Position numbers and translations under genes: made by a program. The notes under the pieces were generated by a model. It saw nothing but the letters and a program-made list of their open reading frames with translations. It had not been told where the DNA came from and did not search any database. A DNA stretch of 64,000 bases from an uncultured Lachnospiraceae bacterium (GTDB lineage: Bacteria > Bacillota > Clostridia > Lachnospirales > Lachnospiraceae): assembly GCA_910586205.1 (NCBI GenBank), contig CAJUGD010000023.1:1-64000 (forward strand), read 5' to 3'. Shown one piece after another: positions 25,112 to 33,445 of the stretch. How positions within the stretch are numbered: the stretch's first letter is position 1; every line of letters starts with the position of its first letter.

Positions 25112-27211
25112 ATGAAGATTCAGGAATTATGGGCAGATGAAAATACACAGATCATGGAGAGGTATGATCTGGCCATGGAACGGATCCGGCTGATCGCAGA
25201 AGATGGAACCGGCCAGGTTTCAGAGCCTTTTGATGCTTATTTTTTGAAAATGGCTTTGTTTGTGGGGCAGATCGAGGAGCTTGCAAGACGGCAGATGCGG
25301 GAAGAATTAGAGGACTGCTCTTTAAAGGAGCTTAAGCTGCAGAATCAATCTTTGTATCAGGATATTCTTCCGGAGAATTATGAGAAAAGCTTTGCAAACC
25401 CGGCTTATGCGGCAGCAGAATTGGGAAAGGAAATGGGGCCGCTGCTGGCAGCTTTTTATGCGCAGCTTCGAGGGTGCATTGTATTTGCCTTTGAGTGCCG
25501 TCTGAAGGATATTACAATTCTTTGTGAGACGCTGATTGAAATCTATAACCGTTTTGAGGAGGAAGTGCCGCCGGTGGAGGCAGTGCGGGATATTCTGTAT
25601 TGGTTTTACAGTGATTATACAGATGTGATGCTTCCCTTTCGGATCCGGGAACAGCTGGATCCTTCTCTGACTTTTGCAAAAGACATTATTATGGAATCGG
25701 ATTTGTCGGATCTTCGGTATTTGTACCGATACGGAGAGTATATATCAGATACAGAGCTTCAGGTAGCTGCATTTTTGAACGGACTGCCTGAGGAGACTGT
25801 GGAGAAGATGGCATCCACCTACACAGAAGGGTACAGAAAAGGATTTCAGGTCATGGGAATTGATCTGTCAAGGAAAAGGACGGTGGGAGTCCGTTATGAG
25901 CTGGGATTTGAGCGTATGATTCGGGCTGCTCTCAGGCAGTTTCGGAAAATGGGGCTGGAGCCCGTGGTATACCGGGCTGCTGTGTGGTCTGTCACTGAGA
26001 CGCCTGGCCGGAAATCAGGCTACCACAGCACTTCGCCCAACCGCCAGTATGAATATGATCATCGGTATGATCAGGCTGTTTATCTGGACAAAGCCTTTAA
26101 GGAAAGAAAATTGTCAGTGCTTCGGACAGCCTATGAAACATGGAAAAAGGAGGCGGCTGATTTTGCCGGACCTGCTGTGGCGGAGACTTTTGGACAGGAT
26201 CCCTTTGTTCCGGTGAACAGACCAGAGGCCTTGTCTTTCAGCAAAAAACAGGAAGCATTGTCCATTGCCTATACCAATGAATCCATGCCAGTGGTAAACC
26301 AGTATATTCCAAAGGAGGAGACCAGTTTTACCATCATTGCATTTCCGGTTCCCCCAATAGGAGAGCGGTTTCAGGAGATTTTTGCGGAGACAATCCGGAT
26401 CAATACTTTAGATTATGAGATGTACCAAGAGATTCAGCAGCGGATCATTAAAGTACTGGATGAGGCTGCGTATGTGCGGGTGACAGGGCGGCACAAAAGC
26501 CAGCAGGAAAATCAAACAGAGCTGCAGATTGCCCTTCATTCCTTAAAAGACAGGGAAAAGGAAACGAATTTTGAAAATTGCGTGGCAGATGTGAATATTC
26601 CGGTGGGAGAGGTCTTTACTTCTCCAAGGTTATCAGGGACAGAGGGGCTTTTGCATGTAAAAAAAGTGTATCTGGGAAACATTCAGTTTAAAAACTTAAA
26701 AATCTGGTTTCAGGATGGAATGGTGAAAGAATATTCCTGTGATAATTTTGAAGATGCAGAGGAAGGAAGAAAGCTGATTCGCCAGGAAATTTTGAAGAAT
26801 CACGATACGCTGCCCATGGGAGAGTTTGCCATTGGAACCAATACGGCTGCCTATGCTATGGCAGAGCGCTACGGAATCGGGGAAAAGCTGCCGATTCTGA
26901 TTGCAGAGAAAATGGGGCCTCATTTTGCTGTGGGGGATACATGCTATAGCTGGAGTGAGGATTCTCCCATGTATAATCCGGATGGGAAAGAAGTGATTGC
27001 CAGGGATAACGAGGTGTCTATTCTGAGGAAGGAAGATGTGTCCAAGGCATATTTTGGATGCCATCTGGATATTACGGTTCCGTATTCAGAGCTGGGGGAT
27101 ATTGTGGCTGTAAGGACGGACGGTACAGAGGAATATGTGATTCGGGACGGAAGATTTGTGGTAGAGGGAACGGAAATACTGAATAAGGCTTTAGAAGGCA
27201 TGGAGGGTTGA
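25112..27211 (+). CDS. Aminopeptidase, M29 (thermophilic metalloprotease) type
   Basis: This roughly 700-residue protein has a C-terminal half like M29 aminopeptidases, dimetal exopeptidases of the cytoplasm. Candidate metal ligands are the Glu of PVGEVFTSPR, the Glu of MGEFAIGTN, the His and Tyr of MGPHFAVGDTCYSW and the His and Asp of FGCHLDITVPY. The N-terminal half (about 330 residues) is an extra helical region not found in the 400-residue classical members and is typical of clostridial homologues. The start may be ATG 25100 or ATG 25112; neither site is decisive. A perfect terminator follows. Confidence 0.85.
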   Translation: MKIQELWADENTQIMERYDLAMERIRLIAEDGTGQVSEPFDAYFLKMALFVGQIEELARRQMREELEDCSLKELKLQNQSLYQDILPENYEKSFANPAYAAAELGKEMGPLLAAFYAQLRGCIVFAFECRLKDITILCETLIEIYNRFEEEVPPVEAVRDILYWFYSDYTDVMLPFRIREQLDPSLTFAKDIIMESDLSDLRYLYRYGEYISDTELQVAAFLNGLPEETVEKMASTYTEGYRKGFQVMGIDLSRKRTVGVRYELGFERMIRAALRQFRKMGLEPVVYRAAVWSVTETPGRKSGYHSTSPNRQYEYDHRYDQAVYLDKAFKERKLSVLRTAYETWKKEAADFAGPAVAETFGQDPFVPVNRPEALSFSKKQEALSIAYTNESMPVVNQYIPKEETSFTIIAFPVPPIGERFQEIFAETIRINTLDYEMYQEIQQRIIKVLDEAAYVRVTGRHKSQQENQTELQIALHSLKDREKETNFENCVADVNIPVGEVFTSPRLSGTEGLLHVKKVYLGNIQFKNLKIWFQDGMVKEYSCDNFEDAEEGRKLIRQEILKNHDTLPMGEFAIGTNTAAYAMAERYGIGEKLPILIAEKMGPHFAVGDTCYSWSEDSPMYNPDGKEVIARDNEVSILRKEDVSKAYFGCHLDITVPYSELGDIVAVRTDGTEEYVIRDGRFVVEGTEILNKALEGMEG

Positions 27212-27220
27212 AAAAGAAAG

Positions 27221-27251
27221 GGCGAAAGCATTTGAATGCTTTCGCCTTTTT
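27221..27251 (+). terminator. Intrinsic terminator after the M29 gene
   Basis: GGCGAAAGCAT pairs perfectly with ATGCTTTCGCC (27221-27246), followed by TTTTT and preceded by an A-rich run, so it may work in both directions and also end the convergent parA-comFB unit. Confidence 0.92.
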
Positions 27252-27271
27252 GCTGCGGAGGACAGATGAGC

Positions 27272-28225
27272 CTATCTTTGATGGCGGGGATTCTCCCGAA
27301 CCAGATTACAGGCTTTGATCAACTCTGTCAGCATATAGATCTTGTATTTGCTTTCATAGTAGCTCAAAAGCGGGGACAGTGAATCGTTGCTCACCACCAC
27401 ATATTTGGACGGGAGGCCGGTCAGGGCCAGTGCACATACATCAGACATGCATCTTCTGCATGTACATACATTGTACTGCTTTAAAAAGCCGTGAATGTCC
27501 TGACGAAGAATCAACTGTTCCATAACATTGACAAAACGGTACTGATCATCCGTCAGATTTTCACTAATCTGGCTCTTGGGGATGATCGAGCGGGGAGTGG
27601 GCTTGGCGGGCTGCGCCGGAGCCGCAGGCTGTGGCGCAGGAGCCGGGGGTGTCACGGAAGCTTCCGGAGCAGCAGGAGCCGGCGAAGTTTCCGGAGCCTG
27701 AGCCGCGGCAAAGGCGGCGGCAATCTCATCGGGACTCATGGTCTTGTTGGAAGCCTCTGGAGCCGGGGCAGCGGGAGCGGTCGAAGTCTGCGGAGCCTGA
27801 GCCGCGGCAAAGGCGGCGGCGATCTCATCGGGGCTCATGGTCTTGTTGGAAGCCTCTGGAGCCGGGGCAGCGGGAGCGGTCGAAGTCTGCGGAGCCTGAG
27901 CCGCGGCAAAGGCGGCGGCGATCTCATCGGGACTCATGGTCTTGTTGGAGGCTTCTGCAGCCGGAGCCTGGCCGGTTTCTTTCTGAAGCTCCTCAGAGAG
28001 ATTATTGAGAATCTCCTGGGAAAGACGATCATTGCGGCTTGCCTCGTCTACGACCGTGACCTTAGACGGGGTGACAGTCGTAGACTGGACATTGTTTTTC
28101 TTTTCAGCAGCGGTGGCAGAGTCTTCTGCAGCCGCTGAGCTATTGTCCGGCTCATTGGATTCGCCAGAGGCGCCGTTGGTCAGCAAATCCATTACGTGTG
28201 AAGTTTTATTGGTTTTCTTAGGCAT
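27272..28225 (-). CDS. ComFB-domain protein with Ala/Pro repeat linker, ParA partner
   Basis: This 317-residue protein has three parts. Residues 1-90 are polar and probably disordered. Residues 91-189 are three tandem 33-residue repeats starting EASNKTMSPDEIAAAFAAAQ, followed by a Pro/Ala-rich linker. The C-terminal 90 residues (about 225-317) match the ComFB family, with NVCTCRRCMSDVCALALTGL and PSKYVV and the family cysteine pattern. Cyanobacterial ComFB proteins have been reported as cyclic dinucleotide receptors that influence motility; Bacillus ComFB lies in a competence operon. AAGGAGG precedes ATG 28225, 14 bases after the ParA stop, so both share an operon. I infer a cargo or adaptor protein moved or placed by the ParA ATPase. 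Confidence 0.8.
   Translation of the reverse strand: MPKKTNKTSHVMDLLTNGASGESNEPDNSSAAAEDSATAAEKKNNVQSTTVTPSKVTVVDEASRNDRLSQEILNNLSEELQKETGQAPAAEASNKTMSPDEIAAAFAAAQAPQTSTAPAAPAPEASNKTMSPDEIAAAFAAAQAPQTSTAPAAPAPEASNKTMSPDEIAAAFAAAQAPETSPAPAAPEASVTPPAPAPQPAAPAQPAKPTPRSIIPKSQISENLTDDQYRFVNVMEQLILRQDIHGFLKQYNVCTCRRCMSDVCALALTGLPSKYVVVSNDSLSPLLSYYESKYKIYMLTELIKACNLVRENPRHQR
27659..27955 (-). repeat. Three tandem 99-bp repeats in the ComFB-domain gene
   Basis: Three in-frame copies of a 33-residue unit lie at residues 91-123, 124-156 and 157-189. The first two are identical in protein; the third differs at its end (PETSPAPAAPEA). Near identity at the DNA level implies recent duplication or repeat-number variation. 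Confidence 0.9.
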
Positions 28226-28239
28226 TGTGTAAATCCTCC

Positions 28240-29004
28240 TTATAAATGGATCTCCGGCGCGATCTCCTCAAGAAACGCCTGGTAGTCCTTTACCGCCGAC
28301 GAGCGGGGGTTATATGAAAAAATGCTTTCTCCGTGAGCAGGCGCTTCTGCCACTGCCACGCCGGAACGGATCTTTGTGTCAAATACCCGCGAGTGGATCT
28401 GGCCGGCAAGCTGCTCTGCCATCTCCAGCACATCCCGGGACAAAAGAGTGCGCGGGTTAAACCTGGTAAGAAGAATACCCAGGACATTTAATCCGGGGTT
28501 AAAGGTATCCCGCACGGTATCAATGGTTTCCTTTAGCTGGGCAAGACCCACAAGGCTTAAAATATCGGAAGCCATAGGTATAATCAAAAAGTTGGAAACC
28601 GAATAAGCATTAACCGTCAAAAGGTTTAAGGCCGGGGGAGTGTCAATGATAATATAATCATACTGGTTTAACACCGGCCAGATAGCGTCCCTCAGGATAT
28701 ACTCCCGGCGGGTGGGAAGACTCTCCAGACCGCTGCTGCTCAGGGTAATATCCGATACCAGAAGATCGCCGTAATCACTTTTGAAAAGAGCCTTCTGCAC
28801 GGGAACCGTGCCTTTCAGTACATCGAGAACCGTATATTGGTTATCCATACCGGCGCCGAGGCAAAAGCCTAAGTTGCCCTGGGGATCTAAATCAATACCC
28901 AGAACCCGTTTCCCTGCCAGGGAAATCCCTGAGGCAATGGCCGCGGATGTGGTGGTCTTGCCCACCCCGCCTTTCTGATTCGATACTGTAATAATGATAG
29001 ACAA
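28240..29004 (-). CDS. ParA/Soj-like partitioning ATPase
   Basis: This 254-residue ATPase has the deviant Walker A motif SNQKGGVGKTTTSAAIASGI, the A' motif as GIDLDPQGNL and Walker B as YIIIDTPPALN, as in ParA/Soj proteins that form gradients on DNA or membranes and position cargo. The start is TTG 29004, seven bases after GGAGG; the open frame to 29025 contains that site and is not coding. No parB gene follows; instead a ComFB-domain protein does, and the fliD operon runs divergently. It is shorter than and distinct from FlhG/YlxH in lacking an obvious N-terminal activation helix. A role in placing flagella or chemosensory arrays is inference. Confidence 0.88.
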   Translation of the reverse strand: MSIIITVSNQKGGVGKTTTSAAIASGISLAGKRVLGIDLDPQGNLGFCLGAGMDNQYTVLDVLKGTVPVQKALFKSDYGDLLVSDITLSSSGLESLPTRREYILRDAIWPVLNQYDYIIIDTPPALNLLTVNAYSVSNFLIIPMASDILSLVGLAQLKETIDTVRDTFNPGLNVLGILLTRFNPRTLLSRDVLEMAEQLAGQIHSRVFDTKIRSGVAVAEAPAHGESIFSYNPRSSAVKDYQAFLEEIAPEIHL

Positions 29005-29076
29005 AACGGTACCTCCAATATTCAATATAGTAAAAATGATTTTTTTAGTTCAGATATTATTTTTATTATATAACAT

Positions 29077-29084
29077 GTCGATAA
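29077..29084 (+). promoter_or_regulatory. Candidate flagellar sigma-28 -10 element upstream of fliD
   Basis: GTCGATAA matches GCCGATAA in seven of eight positions. TTAT at 29057-29060 lies 16 bases upstream in the place of the usual TAAA box. It overlaps the divergent parA promoter. Confidence 0.5.
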
Positions 29085-29087
29085 ATA

Positions 29088-29115
29088 AGTATAGATTAAA
29101 AATGATTTTTTTCAA
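29088..29115 (-). promoter_or_regulatory. Candidate sigma-A promoter of parA-comFB
   Basis: On the minus strand TTGAAA (29115-29110) and TATACT (29093-29088) are 16 bases apart, in an AT-rich region 84 bases before the parA start. The site overlaps the fliD-side candidate promoter, so the two transcripts may compete. Confidence 0.6.
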
Positions 29116-29165
29116 GTTAATACGTTTCAGATGAAAGAGATTGGAAGAGAAAGGAGCACATAGAA

Positions 29166-32100
29166 ATGGCGAGTATATCAAGCACAAACAGCGTAGGTAA
29201 TACATCCCTGCGTGGATATGGCGGTATGGCATCCGGGATTGACCGCGATGCCATCATTGAGCAGATGACTTTGGGTACTACTACCAAGATCAACAACCAG
29301 GAGAAAGCGATTACCAAGCTGGAGTGGAAGCAGGAGGCATACAGAAGCATCAGCGATAAGATTCTGGGTATGAGTGATGATTATTTCAGCTATACCGCGA
29401 TGAACAGCCTGAAGGATCCCAATACTTTTGCCAAGAATCTGATTAATATTCTGGGTAAGGAGGATTCCACCAGGTTTGTTACTGCGTCCGGAGCTTCGGA
29501 TTTGGTAGACAATGTATCCATTCAGGCGGTGCGCCGGTTAGCGTCAGCCAGTGTGTCGATGTCCGCAACAAGACCAGGACAGACATTGAATATAAAGATG
29601 GAAGACCTGGGCGGAAGAACAGCGTCCTATTCGAACCTGATGGGGGCAGAGCTTCGTTTCGGCCAGTGGAATTCTGCCGACGGAGGAAAGTTTGAGGGCA
29701 CCCAGACAATCAAATTTGTCAACAGCTATAAGGATGCCGACGGAAAGGTTCATCAGATTGATTATTTTCCGGAAGATGAGGCTGGTTATAAGAAGCTGGC
29801 AGAAGATTTGAACAATATGCTGAAGTATGAGTACTCCGGCACCAAATTGGGCAATGGAGACAGCATCAGCGACGCAATTGAGTTCAAGTACAATGAGACC
29901 AGCAAAAAAATGGAGATTGTCCAGAAGGGCAACATGGATGGATATACCATTCAGAGCAACTCTACTGCGCTGAAAGGTTTGGGATATACAGGAAAAACCA
30001 GCGGTGTTGAGTCGATTTCAGTAAGTGATTATAATAATAATTTAGGGCTTTTTGAGAATTCCGTAACTACAAGGATCAATACCATCGAGTACTTAAAGGA
30101 TCAGAAGCTGACCTTTAACTATGACGGCAGTTCCAAGGATATTGCCCTGATCACAAAAGAAGAAGCAAGAGAACTGCTGAATCTGGCGATGGACGAGACA
30201 AAGCTGCAGCAGATTCTTGGTTATACAGATGCGGAGTATCAGGCCGCCAAGGATAAGATTATTGCTGACATCAGAGCAGAACAGAAAGCTGCAGCAGAGG
30301 CAGACGCCAACAAGAAGCTTGAGAATGACGCTCTTGAGGAGCTGACCAAGGGGGATTTTACAGACTGGCTGAGAGAAAAGGTTAAGGCTGAGGATCCTAG
30401 TCTGGCAGGAAAGCCTAACGACGATAAAGATTTAATTGCCGCGATGAACAAAAAGCTGAACGATGAAGGCGTCGGCAACTTGATGCGGGATATGCTGGCG
30501 GAAGAAGCAGAAAGCAAAGGCGGCGATTATGCGGCTTCTGCAGTTCAGGTGACGGTAGAGGAAGAATTAGACAAAGAGATCGAGAAAGAGCTGGAAGGAA
30601 AAGAATTTGCCAGTGAGGCTGATAAACAGGCAGAAAAAGAAAGAATCAAAGAGGTAAAGCTGAAACAGAAGTCAATGGAAGACCGGGTTAAGGATAAGCA
30701 GGCTGAGCTTGCCATGAATGACCGGGAAGACGCTGCCAAGAATAAGCTGGTTGATGACGGAAAAGGCGGCAAAATCACGGCTCTTGAGGCTGAAACCGAA
30801 AAAGCACTGCAGACCAGAGTGGATCAGAAGCTTCAGGAAGAATCCATGACTGCAAGGCTCACCAAGTTAGGAACCCAGGAACAGCAGGATCAGATATCAG
30901 AAGAACTGAATGCAGAGCGGCTTAAGATGATCAAAGACAATGTTCAGAAGCGTCTGAACAAAGCCTTTGGTACTGATATGGTTGAGGTCGGAATCGGAAC
31001 AAGGACGGATGAGAACGGCAAACTTATTGAAGAGCTTACCTTTAAGACCAAAAAAGAGGATTCCAGCATATCTGTGAGCAGCTCGGACGGAAGTGTTCTG
31101 CATGTACTGGGAATTGAAAACGGAGAATCCAACAAAGTAAACGTAAACGGCAAATTAAACCAGTCCGGACTGGGGATTGACATTACCAAGAGCGATTACA
31201 GTGACGGTCTTGTGATCAATGGGGTTAAGATCGGCGGAATTGATGCCAACACATCCATCAATACGATCTTGTCAAAGATCAATTCTTCAGATGCCGGTGT
31301 AAAGGCAACGTATGTGGCGGCTACCGGTCAGTTTATGTTAGTGTCAAAGGAGACCGGAACAGGCCGGGAGATTAACCTGGATTCAAAACTGGCTCAGGAT
31401 CTGTTTGGCGGCGGCGATTATGTATCAGGTCAGGATGCGGTGATTGATGTTTCCTATGGCAACGGCAAGACCATTACCATGGAGCGTGCTTCCAATACCT
31501 TTAATTTGGAAGGCATGACTGTAACGGTATCCGGTGTGTTTGGAGGCGATTGGAGTGAGGGCAGAGAGCTGACAGACGCAGAGGCGGAAGAATATGAAAA
31601 CGGGACAAAGGAGTTAAAGGACGGTCAGCGGATTGTTGAGCAGGACGGCAAAAAGCTGCTTCAGGATTGGAAGGCCGACACTTCTGCAGGCGTAACCTTT
31701 AGCGCCAAAGCGGATGTAGACAAAGTTACCGAAGCCGTAAAGAAGTTCTTTGAGGATTTCAATGCTCTTGTAACAGAGGTCAACACCCAGGTAACTACTC
31801 GCCCGGACAGCTCCTATGGTCCTTTGACTGATGAGCAGAAGGATGAGATGAATGAGACATCCATCGAGAACTGGGAGAAGAAGGCAAAGTCAGGTCTTCT
31901 GTTTAATGACTCCACAATGCGGGATCTGAGCATGGATATCCAGTCCATTTATTCAAAACTGATGCGTCAGACCGGTCTTAGTTATGAAGATTTAAAGGAG
32001 ATGGGTATTTCCTATTCAGATAATGAGAAGGACGGCGGTACGATTGTCTTTGATGAGTCCAAATTCCGCAGCGCCATGGAGAATAAGCCTGAGAAGGTTT

Positions 32101-32429
32101 CCTCTCTCTTTACCGGAGGCAGCGGCATGGGTAATGGACTTGTTAAGATGATGGAAGATACCTTTACCCCCTATGCTACCCGCTATGCTACCAGGAACGG
32201 CAACTCCTACGGACGATTGATTGAAGAAGCCGGATCCGAGAAGATCCCGACCTCCCTCATGAAGAATCAGATTTATAATGAGATTAAGTCTAAACAGGAT
32301 TTGATTGAACAGCTTCGTGCAAAGCTGAAGACCGAACAGGATCGTTATATTTCCCAGTTTACGACGATGGAGACCATGATCAATCAGATGAATTCCCAGG
32401 CCAGCTATCTGTCCCAGATTACAGGCTAG
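29166..32429 (+). CDS. fliD: Flagellar filament cap protein FliD, very long
   Basis: FliD (HAP2) forms the cap under which flagellin is polymerised. The N-terminal part (RGYGGMASGIDRDAIIEQMT) and the C-terminal FliD_C part (AVKKFFEDFNALVTEVNTQV, later MGISYSDNEKDGGTIVFDES) are clear. At 1087 residues it is about twice the usual 450-700. Residues of about 330-595 are a charged, Lys/Glu/Ala-rich, probably coiled-coil insertion (for example KEFASEADKQAEKERIKEVK) between cap domains. No signal peptide is present, as expected for export by the flagellar system. GAAAGGAG precedes ATG 29166. The gene heads an operon with fliS. Confidence 0.92.
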   Translation: MASISSTNSVGNTSLRGYGGMASGIDRDAIIEQMTLGTTTKINNQEKAITKLEWKQEAYRSISDKILGMSDDYFSYTAMNSLKDPNTFAKNLINILGKEDSTRFVTASGASDLVDNVSIQAVRRLASASVSMSATRPGQTLNIKMEDLGGRTASYSNLMGAELRFGQWNSADGGKFEGTQTIKFVNSYKDADGKVHQIDYFPEDEAGYKKLAEDLNNMLKYEYSGTKLGNGDSISDAIEFKYNETSKKMEIVQKGNMDGYTIQSNSTALKGLGYTGKTSGVESISVSDYNNNLGLFENSVTTRINTIEYLKDQKLTFNYDGSSKDIALITKEEARELLNLAMDETKLQQILGYTDAEYQAAKDKIIADIRAEQKAAAEADANKKLENDALEELTKGDFTDWLREKVKAEDPSLAGKPNDDKDLIAAMNKKLNDEGVGNLMRDMLAEEAESKGGDYAASAVQVTVEEELDKEIEKELEGKEFASEADKQAEKERIKEVKLKQKSMEDRVKDKQAELAMNDREDAAKNKLVDDGKGGKITALEAETEKALQTRVDQKLQEESMTARLTKLGTQEQQDQISEELNAERLKMIKDNVQKRLNKAFGTDMVEVGIGTRTDENGKLIEELTFKTKKEDSSISVSSSDGSVLHVLGIENGESNKVNVNGKLNQSGLGIDITKSDYSDGLVINGVKIGGIDANTSINTILSKINSSDAGVKATYVAATGQFMLVSKETGTGREINLDSKLAQDLFGGGDYVSGQDAVIDVSYGNGKTITMERASNTFNLEGMTVTVSGVFGGDWSEGRELTDAEAEEYENGTKELKDGQRIVEQDGKKLLQDWKADTSAGVTFSAKADVDKVTEAVKKFFEDFNALVTEVNTQVTTRPDSSYGPLTDEQKDEMNETSIENWEKKAKSGLLFNDSTMRDLSMDIQSIYSKLMRQTGLSYEDLKEMGISYSDNEKDGGTIVFDESKFRSAMENKPEKVSSLFTGGSGMGNGLVKMMEDTFTPYATRYATRNGNSYGRLIEEAGSEKIPTSLMKNQIYNEIKSKQDLIEQLRAKLKTEQDRYISQFTTMETMINQMNSQASYLSQITG

Positions 32430-32449
32430 GTGAAATAGAAAGGGATTGA

Positions 32450-32854
32450 ATGAACGGATATAATCATTACAAGGAAAAAAGTATCTATTCCATGTCAAGT
32501 TCAGAGCAGCTTTTGCTGCTCTTTGATGAAAGTATAAGCCGTCTTACCAGGGCGGAGTATTCTCTGGAGGATAAGAATTATTCGGACTTTGAAGATTGCA
32601 TCACCAGGGCTTCCAAGATTGTCCGGTATCTGATGGATATACTTGATATGAATCAGCCTATCAGCAGGGATTTGCGGCGTATATACAATTATCTTATTTA
32701 TGACCTGAGTATTATAAAGGCAGGACGGGAGAGGAGAAGGGATGAGATTAGCAGAATCCGGCATATTCTCTCGGAATTGCGGGAAGCGTTCAGCGAAGCC
32801 AGCAAACAGGTAAACGACATGCATGTGGTAAAGGAAGCGGAGATTCGGGGATAA
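32450..32854 (+). CDS. fliS: Flagellin export chaperone FliS
   Basis: This 134-residue helical protein binds the C-terminus of unexported flagellin. The pattern YKEKSIYSMSSSEQLLLLFD, with SRLTRAEYSLEDKNYSDFED and YLMDILDMNQPI, matches FliS, and the length is normal. It begins 20 bases after fliD, the usual order. Confidence 0.92.
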   Translation: MNGYNHYKEKSIYSMSSSEQLLLLFDESISRLTRAEYSLEDKNYSDFEDCITRASKIVRYLMDILDMNQPISRDLRRIYNYLIYDLSIIKAGRERRRDEISRIRHILSELREAFSEASKQVNDMHVVKEAEIRG

Positions 32855-32870
32855 GGAAGGATGGCGGGAG

Positions 32871-33296
32871 ATGGAATTGGATGTGACAAAGGTCATGATT
32901 CTTCTCCAAAGAAGATATGGCTCTATTCGGGAGATTGACAGATTGACGAAGGAGTTAGAGGAGGCTTTTGTACGAGGAGATGAGGTTTCGGCAGCTATGC
33001 TTTTGGAGATGCGGGCAGAGGAAATGGCCAAGAATGATAACTATACAGAGGAAATCTGGCAGTTGGCAGGTTCTGATAAGGCAGCACTGCAAAAGCTTCG
33101 GAGACTTATGACATCAGATCCTGCAGAAGCTCAAGGAGAGAATGTTGAGGAGAAGAAAGTGTACGAGATCCGCCAGAGAACACAGATACTTCTTGATAAG
33201 ATACGTAAAACGGACCAGAGAATGAACCGGAGAGTGGCCAGAGAAAAGTCTTTTTATGGAGCTGAGCCGCAGGCAAGGCGTCCGGTAAGCGTATAA
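32871..33296 (+). CDS. Putative flagellar chaperone, FliT/FlgN-like
   Basis: This 141-residue, highly charged helical protein is not clearly recognisable. Its place immediately after fliS, where FliT usually lies, and its composition (REIDRLTKELEEAFVRGDEV, KIRKTDQRMNRRVAREKSFY) suggest an export chaperone for FliD. A GGAAGG/GGGAG-type site precedes the ATG, and 16 bases separate it from fliS. It is last before a terminator. Confidence 0.55.
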   Translation: MELDVTKVMILLQRRYGSIREIDRLTKELEEAFVRGDEVSAAMLLEMRAEEMAKNDNYTEEIWQLAGSDKAALQKLRRLMTSDPAEAQGENVEEKKVYEIRQRTQILLDKIRKTDQRMNRRVAREKSFYGAEPQARRPVSV

Positions 33297-33328
33297 GCGG
33301 GAATTTTGTTCCGGAAATGTGATGATAT

Positions 33329-33363
33329 GGTACTTTGGCTGCCTTTGCAGCCTTAGTACCTTT
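33329..33363 (+). terminator. Terminator of the fliD-fliS unit
   Basis: GGTACTTTGGCTGC (33329-33342) pairs with GCAGCCTTAGTACC (33347-33360), with an internal TT/TT mismatch, followed by TTT. Confidence 0.8.
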
Positions 33364-33445
33364 CCGTGTTTATCAGAGAGAAGTATTAAGCTTTGGAACC
33401 AGGAGCAAGCGACAAAAAGCAGATAAGAAAGAGAAGGTGTAAGCT

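Noticed and set aside
27491..28138. 215-codon plus-strand frame rich in Gly, Arg and Ser
   Set aside because: It is an antisense shadow of the repetitive GC-rich part of the ComFB-domain gene.
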